The notes beneath the pieces are model-generated. The model did no database searches. It was not told the origin of the DNA and worked only from the letters and a program-made list of their open reading frames with translations. DNA of 64,000 nucleotides, taken from positions 62,001 through 126,000 of the forward strand of contig NZ_JAAGLV010000014.1 of assembly GCF_010548305.1 (NCBI RefSeq), in the 5' to 3' direction. The stretch is from Streptomyces sp. SID13031 (GTDB taxonomy: Bacteria; Actinomycetota; Actinomycetes; Propionibacteriales; Kribbellaceae). The translations under genes were made by a program, and so were the position numbers. This document shows, in pieces, positions 59,571-64,000 of this stretch (within the stretch, counting starts at the first letter, position 1; each line of letters starts with the position of its first letter).

Positions 59571-59954
59571 TCATCCGTCCGTCCCCGAATGCTTGCGCAC
59601 CCACGCGTCCACAAGCCGTTGCTGGACCTCGTCACTCGCCCCGGTCAGCTCGATCGTGTCGCCATCGATCGACAGCTTGACCGTGTGCCCACCACCCGAC
59701 CGACGCAGCCAGTCCCGTACTACGGCCACTACCGCGCCGACCACCTGCAACCCCGGAGCCAGCGAGATACTCAGCAGGCCGGCGATCGCGGCGAGCCCAC
59801 CTCTCGTCCCAGGCGGCGCGTCGCCGTCGCGTACCGGCTCGACCGATCGGACGTCGAGGGTCAGCAGGTCCTGGCGCAAAAGCAACGCCAGCTCCTCCAA
59901 CCGGGCCTCGTCCGCCCCGTCCTCGACGACCCCAACCCGTACCTCAGCCCCCAT
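59571..59954 (-). CDS. EACC1-type effector-associated component
   Basis: 127 residues. Pattern of the effector-associated constant component 1 family: an N-terminal beta strand and acidic helix (EVRVGVVEDGADEARLEELA), central hydrophobic stretch (about 50-95) and a C-terminal VKLSIDGDTIELTGASDEVQ strand pair followed by a short helix. EACC1 proteins are predicted, from published comparative genomics, to couple sensors or NTPases to effectors in actinobacterial conflict systems. ATG at 59954; stop two bases before the caspase start. Family call is by pattern and context rather than by a diagnostic catalytic motif. Confidence 0.75.
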   Translation of the reverse strand: MGAEVRVGVVEDGADEARLEELALLLRQDLLTLDVRSVEPVRDGDAPPGTRGGLAAIAGLLSISLAPGLQVVGAVVAVVRDWLRRSGGGHTVKLSIDGDTIELTGASDEVQQRLVDAWVRKHSGTDG

Positions 59955-60094
59955 CGTCCCTCCCCATATCCCCCAGGCCGACACCTCAACCATCCTCCAG
60001 CGCACGCCCCACCACAAGGCGTGACGGGCTCTATGGGCGAGGGACACTAGGCTGCGGGAACCGTTTGGTGCAGGGGATACGTCGGAGGAGCGTC

Positions 60095-60289
60095 ATGGTT
60101 GGCAAGCGAGGACGCGTGATCGGGCGGGTCGCACCGGGAATCGTCGGCGAGGTGATGCTGCCGGTCCGCGGTGCCACCGAAGCCTTCTACGCTTACCCCG
60201 CGGCCGACGAGATGATCGAGGTCGGTACTCCGGTGGTGGTGGTCGAGTTCGACCCACCGCGCACGGTCTACGTCGCTCGCGCCATCTGA
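60095..60289 (+). CDS. Small NfeD-like OB-fold protein
   Basis: 64 residues: GRVIGRVAPGIVGEVML, a hydrophobic beta core and VGTPVVVVEFDPPRTVYVARA, resembling the soluble C-terminal OB-fold of NfeD proteins. It lacks the membrane helices of classical NfeD. NfeD partners flotillin-type SPFH proteins, and the next gene (40 bases downstream) is one. ATG at 60095 with a GGAGGAG site. Divergent from the EACC1-caspase operon across 140 bases. Confidence 0.7.
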   Translation: MVGKRGRVIGRVAPGIVGEVMLPVRGATEAFYAYPAADEMIEVGTPVVVVEFDPPRTVYVARAI

Positions 60290-60328
60290 AACTTACGTAT
60301 TTGAATTCAACGCAGTCCTGGAGGGGAA

Positions 60329-61693
60329 ATGCCCTGGACGTACCTGATCACCGGCGCCGCTGCGCTGGTGGTCCTTCTGCTCCTGTTCCGGATGGTCTGG
60401 CGGGTGGCGGAGCCGAACGAGGCGCTGATCATCTCCGGTCTCGGCGCGCACTCGAGCCAGGAACAGATCAACGAGACGCTCGGTTTCAAGATCGTCGTCG
60501 GCCGCGGTACCGCCGTCCTGCCGGGCTTCCAGACGGTTCGCCGGCTGCCGCTCGACATCCGGGCGACGCCGCTGACGGTCACCTGCGTCTCGAGCCAGGG
60601 CATCCCGCTGCACATCAAGGGCGTCACGGCGTACAAGGTCGGTGACGACTACGGCTCGATCGCGAACGCGGCCCGGCGGTTCCTGGAGCAGAGCGACGAG
60701 CAGGTGATGAGCACGATCCACGAGCTGTTCGCGGGTCACCTGCGCGCGATCGTCGGTTCGACCACGGTCGAGGAGATGCTGCACGACCGGGAGACGCTGA
60801 CCACGAACATCCGTGGCTCGCTGGCCGGCGACATGGAGAAGCTCGGCCTGGTGGTCGACTCGCTGCAGATCCAGGAGATCGACGACGAGTCCGGCTACAT
60901 CAAGAACCTCGGCCGTCCGCAGGCCGCCGCCGTCGAGGCAGCGGCCCGGATCGCCTGGGCCGAGCGGGATCGTGAAGCCACCGAGCGCGAGCAGGTCGCC
61001 GAGGCGGCCAAGGCGGCCGCAGTACGGCAGAGCTCGATCGCCCGCGCCGGATACCAAGCCGAGGTCGACCAGGCGAACTCGAAGGCGTCGCAGTCCGGCC
61101 CGCTGGCCGAGGCGCTGGCCCGCCAGCAGGTCGTCGTCGCCGAGACGGAGACCGCGAAGCTGAACGCATCGCTGGCCGAGAAGCAGCTGGAGTCCTCGGT
61201 ACTGAAGCCGGCCGACGCCGAGGCGTACAAGCAGCGCACGCTGGCCAACGCGGCCCGCGACGCGCAGATCGCCTCGGCCGAGGCGAACGCCCGCGAGGTC
61301 ACCCTGCGCGGTGAGGCGGAGGCGAAGGCGACCGAGCTGAACGGTAAGGCCGAGGCGCTCGCCATCGAGGCCAAGGCGATGGCCGAGGCCGCCGGTATCA
61401 AGGCACGCGGCGAGGCGCTGGCCACGAACACCGACGCCGTCGTCGCCCAGCAGCTGGCCGAGGCCTACCCGGAGATCGTCCGCGCCGCGGCGAGCTCGTT
61501 CGAGAAGGTCGGCAACATGGTCGTGCTGAACGGTGCCCAGGGCATCGAGGACACCCTGGTCAAGACGATCACGATGGGCGGCTCGGGCTTCGCGCTCGCC
61601 AAGCAGCTGATCGAGTCGCTGTCCAGCAACGGCAAGCCGCCGGCGCTCGCGGCGGTCCCGGACGAGAATCCCCGGCCTGACGCCCAGAAGTAG
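60329..61693 (+). CDS. Flotillin-like SPFH/Band 7 membrane protein
   Basis: 454 residues. One N-terminal transmembrane helix (about 5-25), an SPFH/Band 7 domain (about 26-200) with VTCVSSQGIPLHIKGV and EEMLHDRETLTTNIRGSL, and then a long Ala/Glu-rich coiled coil (about 205-400) with EA-repeats, and a C-terminal soluble end. Size and order match flotillin (FloT/YuaG), which organises membrane microdomains. ATG at 60329 follows a GGAGG site. Likely transcribed with the NfeD-like gene. Confidence 0.93.
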   Translation: MPWTYLITGAAALVVLLLLFRMVWRVAEPNEALIISGLGAHSSQEQINETLGFKIVVGRGTAVLPGFQTVRRLPLDIRATPLTVTCVSSQGIPLHIKGVTAYKVGDDYGSIANAARRFLEQSDEQVMSTIHELFAGHLRAIVGSTTVEEMLHDRETLTTNIRGSLAGDMEKLGLVVDSLQIQEIDDESGYIKNLGRPQAAAVEAAARIAWAERDREATEREQVAEAAKAAAVRQSSIARAGYQAEVDQANSKASQSGPLAEALARQQVVVAETETAKLNASLAEKQLESSVLKPADAEAYKQRTLANAARDAQIASAEANAREVTLRGEAEAKATELNGKAEALAIEAKAMAEAAGIKARGEALATNTDAVVAQQLAEAYPEIVRAAASSFEKVGNMVVLNGAQGIEDTLVKTITMGGSGFALAKQLIESLSSNGKPPALAAVPDENPRPDAQK

Positions 61694-61838
61694 CCTTTCG
61701 ACCACAGGTTAATCACTAACGATTCACCTGAATGATCAGTTCCTAAGTCACGAAACCTGCGCTAGCTTGAGTGGCACATCACTCCCAGCTTCACGGATCT
61801 CACCATCTGTGACAGGTCGCCCCGAAGGACTGATCACC

Positions 61839-62624
61839 GTGCCCCTCAGAAGACTGCTCGCTGTTCTGGCCTCGCTTCTGGTCGGTGCCGCCACGTTGGT
61901 GGCGGTGCCGACCGAGGCAATGGCCGCACCGAACTTCAAGGCCCCGTACCCCTGTGGTCAACGCTGGACCTACAGCCACCACTCGGCCGAGGTCCGCCGC
62001 GCCCTCGACTTCGTCCGCGCCGACGGCGGTACCACCAACGGGACTCCCGTCCTGGCCTCTGCCGCCGGTACCGCGCACCGGTTCTCCCAGCCGAGCGGAG
62101 CAGGCAACTACATCGCCGTCGAGCACGGCGGCGGCTGGAAGACCTACTACTTCCACCTCTCCTCGTACTCCGTTGCCGAAGGCGCCCAGGTCTCCCAGGG
62201 CCAGCAGATCGGCGTAACCGGGAGCACCGGCAACTCCAGCGGCCCGCACATCCACTACGAGCAGCTGTACAACGGTGTCGGTCAGAACATCGTCATCAAC
62301 GGCTCCGGACTCGCCTACCCGGGTTCGTACAACCAGTACTACCTGACCAGCGACAACGGCTGCGGCAGCCAGCCCGGGAAGCCCTTCAACACCTGGGGTT
62401 CCGGTGTGCGCGTCCGCTCCGACGCCTACTTGAACTCCACGGTGGTAGCCACCCTGGGCGGACCTACCCCCGTACGGGTGCTCTGCCAGAAGCAGGGCGA
62501 CACCGTGACCGCTGAGGGCTACACCAACAACTGGTGGGCCAAGCTCGCCAGTCCGGCCGGTTTCATCAGCAACATCTACATCGACGATCCGAACGCTGTA
62601 CTACCAGGCGTTCCAACCTGTTGA
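61839..62624 (+). CDS. Secreted M23 peptidase with SH3-like C-terminus
   Basis: 261 residues. Signal peptide (about 1-29, cleavage EAMA-A). M23 domain: the H48/D57 region (SHHSAEVRRALDFVR) and H137-x-H139 (GPHIHYE) supply zinc ligands and catalytic His, all intact. The C-terminal part (about 190-255) WGSGVRVRSDAYLNSTVVAT and VLCQKQGDTVTAEGYTNNWW looks like a bacterial SH3-type wall-binding domain. A GTG at 61839 begins the signal (first Met-like residue then PLRRLL) with AAGGA upstream. Cell-wall endopeptidase by family. Confidence 0.88.
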   Translation: MPLRRLLAVLASLLVGAATLVAVPTEAMAAPNFKAPYPCGQRWTYSHHSAEVRRALDFVRADGGTTNGTPVLASAAGTAHRFSQPSGAGNYIAVEHGGGWKTYYFHLSSYSVAEGAQVSQGQQIGVTGSTGNSSGPHIHYEQLYNGVGQNIVINGSGLAYPGSYNQYYLTSDNGCGSQPGKPFNTWGSGVRVRSDAYLNSTVVATLGGPTPVRVLCQKQGDTVTAEGYTNNWWAKLASPAGFISNIYIDDPNAVLPGVPTC

Positions 62625-62638
62625 GCTGAACCGACGAG

Positions 62639-62670
62639 AGCCGGGCCCACCCGTGAGGGTGGGCCCGGCT
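62639..62670. terminator. Strong bidirectional terminator
   Basis: 14-bp perfect stem AGCCGGGCCCACCC / GGGTGGGCCCGGCT with a GTGA loop, followed by TTGTGT, between the converging M23 and S1 protease genes. Confidence 0.92.
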
Positions 62671-62675
62671 TTGTG

Positions 62676-63815
62676 TCATGCGGTGTGCAGAGTGAGCCCG
62701 TAGGTGCCCAGGATCTCGTTGACCGGCTGGAACCAGGTCTCACCGCCGCTGCTGCAGTTGCCCCAGCCGCCAGAGGTCACGCCCTGGGCCTGGTCGCCGG
62801 TGATGAAGGAGCCACCCGAGTCGCCGCCCTCGGCGCACACGTTGGTCTTGGTGGCGCCGTAGAACAGCTGGCCGTTGCCGTAGTTCACGGTCTCGTTCTT
62901 GCCCGTGACGGTGCCGCAGTGCCAGTGGGTTGTCGAGCCGCTGCGGCAGACCGACGTACCGATCGGAGCTTCCCAGGAACCGCGGACCAGCGCGTCGCTG
63001 ACCTGGCCCCAGCCGAGCACTACCGGTACGGTCCACCAGCCACTGTCGATCTGCACCCAGGAGTAGTCGTTACCGGGGAAGGACGCGCCCCGGAAGAAGC
63101 CCTGGTTCGAACCGTCCCAGCCCCGTGTCCTGGCACCTACGCCAGGAGAGCAGTGCCCGGCCGAGACGTATCCGCCGTGGACGGAGAAGCCGATCGAGCA
63201 GCGGACGTTGCCGGTGTAGTAGGGGTCTCCCCCGACCGTGCCGGCGGCGAAGGTCCGCGGCGCCTGGGCCACGACCTCCCGGACCGTTACCGCGCCGGCC
63301 TTGGACACCTTGGCGACGAAGGCGTCGACGGCCTGGGAATGCTTACCTGCTTGGACATTCACGACGACGCTGCCTGTGCGAGCATCGACGGACCAGCCAG
63401 TTACTGCGGCCGGCACAGCCTTCCCGGCCAGCTTGTCGACAGCAGCCTTGCGCTGGTCGAGCTGCTTGGCAGTCGCCGGTACTACGGTCACGTCGGCGCC
63501 CGTAGCCCGTACTGCGTCCGCAACGGCCGCGCTGGTCACGCCGACGACCAGCCGTTGCTTCGTGGCGTCGTACCAGGTGCCACCGAAGGCAGCTCCTGCT
63601 GCGCGCTGCGCGAGCGGGACGAGCTTGGTCGCAGCGGTTTCGACCTTGAGCCGTTCCTTGGCCTGCTGCGCAGTCAGACCGAAGTCAGTCTGCATGGCAG
63701 TCACCTGCCGCGGTACCGCGAGTTGCTGGCCGGGCTGGTCGGGTGTTGCAGCCGTGGCCTGGGTCGGGACGGCCACCGCGCTCGCAACGAGCACGGCAGT
63801 AATCAGAACCTTCAT
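62676..63815 (-). CDS. Secreted S1E (alpha-lytic-type) serine protease with prodomain
   Basis: 379 residues. Signal peptide about 1-22 (ATAA site), a pro-region (about 25-190) with ALP-prodomain character, and a mature S1E chymotrypsin-like protease (about 192-379). The triad is His221 (YVSAGHC), Asp250 (GNDYSWV) and Ser333 (GGDSGGS). Three Cys pairs are visible (206/222, 290/300, 327/358-type spacing). ATG at 63815 with a GAGGAGAG site; 37 bases upstream is a palindromic operator. Likely extracellular nutrient protease. Confidence 0.94.
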   Translation of the reverse strand: MKVLITAVLVASAVAVPTQATAATPDQPGQQLAVPRQVTAMQTDFGLTAQQAKERLKVETAATKLVPLAQRAAGAAFGGTWYDATKQRLVVGVTSAAVADAVRATGADVTVVPATAKQLDQRKAAVDKLAGKAVPAAVTGWSVDARTGSVVVNVQAGKHSQAVDAFVAKVSKAGAVTVREVVAQAPRTFAAGTVGGDPYYTGNVRCSIGFSVHGGYVSAGHCSPGVGARTRGWDGSNQGFFRGASFPGNDYSWVQIDSGWWTVPVVLGWGQVSDALVRGSWEAPIGTSVCRSGSTTHWHCGTVTGKNETVNYGNGQLFYGATKTNVCAEGGDSGGSFITGDQAQGVTSGGWGNCSSGGETWFQPVNEILGTYGLTLHTA

Positions 63816-63851
63816 CTGGACTCTCCTCACCTAGGGGCGGTTCGGTGCGGT

Positions 63852-63863
63852 GAGAGCGCTCTC
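63852..63863. promoter_or_regulatory. LacI-type palindrome upstream of the S1E protease
   Basis: GAGAGCGCTCTC is a perfect 12-bp palindrome 37 bases before the protease start, and resembles the core of actinobacterial LacI/CebR operators (TGGGAGCGCTCCCA). It overlaps a second inverted repeat CTCTCG-AAAC-CGAGAG (63859-63874). Confidence 0.55.
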
Positions 63864-64000
63864 GAAACCGAGAGTGGCGTGACGGACACGAACCGTCAAG
63901 AGCTGATGCCGACGTTGTCACCTTGCGCAAAACCGGCAACCGCTATCCCCGCCCGGAGCTGTCCGAAAGCGGTCAGAGTCCAGAACGGTCCGGGGCCTGC

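Noticed and set aside
61697..61838. c-di-AMP (ydaO) riboswitch upstream of the secreted M23 gene
   Set aside because: Such switches precede some actinobacterial wall hydrolase genes, but the conserved ydaO core could not be found in these 142 bases.

Overview
The window is high-GC DNA (well over 65 % G+C in most genes, third codon positions mostly G or C) with many GTG starts and 4-base ATGA/GTGA overlaps. Gene content is that of a filamentous or soil actinobacterium: actinobacterial frr-pyrH-tsf-rpsB and trmD-rplS-lepB-rnhB blocks, mycothiol-family debris, a LAL-type LuxR regulator, secreted S1/S8 proteases and a propane-type di-iron monooxygenase. I infer a Nocardioidales/Kribbella-like organism; the species is not provable from the sequence alone. 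No rRNA, tRNA, CRISPR array or insertion sequence was recognised.

Layout. (1) 1-7,451: a complete soluble di-iron monooxygenase operon (prmABCD-like) with a trailing amidohydrolase and a dedicated GroEL (cut by the window edge), transcribed leftward, and a divergent AcoR-type regulator. A perfect 7-bp inverted repeat lies midway between them. (2) 7,499-15,389: an aminoglycoside-phosphotransferase-fold kinase, then a leftward cassette of a small secreted protein, two lipoproteins and a MacB-like ABC transporter, and a large LAL LuxR regulator. (3) 15,591-26,399: a secreted protein carrying both an S8 and an S1 protease, a class III aminotransferase, a LOG-family protein, pyridoxal kinase, a DivIVA-repeat protein, rlmN, a C39-like secreted peptidase, a luciferase-like oxidoreductase and a GNAT. 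(4) 26,445-44,113: housekeeping core (cdsA, frr, pyrH, tsf, rpsB; M23 protein, Rrf2, xerC; APC permease, yraN, comM-like, dprA; DUF2469, rnhB, two lepB, rplS, trmD-GNAT fusion, rimM).

(5) 44,155-50,047: an arginine/guanidino-compound module (XRE-cupin regulator, amino-acid ABC transporter, ureohydrolase, ThDP decarboxylase). It sits between rimM and khpA-rpsP, which are normally neighbours. (6) 50,116-50,921: khpA and rpsP. (7) 51,169-57,411: a sugar-utilisation locus (GH4 glycosidase, DeoR regulator, PfkB kinase, ABC sugar importer). (8) 57,398-60,289 and on: a gene remnant, then an EACC1-caspase pair with a multi-pass membrane tail (a probable conflict/suicide system), divergent from an NfeD-like/flotillin pair. 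(9) 61,839-63,815: a secreted M23 peptidase and an alpha-lytic-type S1 protease, convergent on a strong terminator.

How the genes work together: the prm operon encodes hydroxylase, reductase, coupling protein and folding helper for short-chain alkane or ketone/phenol oxidation. The arginine module imports a guanidino amino acid, decarboxylates its 2-oxo acid and releases urea. The GH4 locus imports and cleaves a glycoside. The most novel-looking units are the EACC1-caspase system, the secreted-protein/lipoprotein/MacB cassette at 8.4-12.1 kb, the double-protease polypeptide and the TrmD-GNAT fusion.
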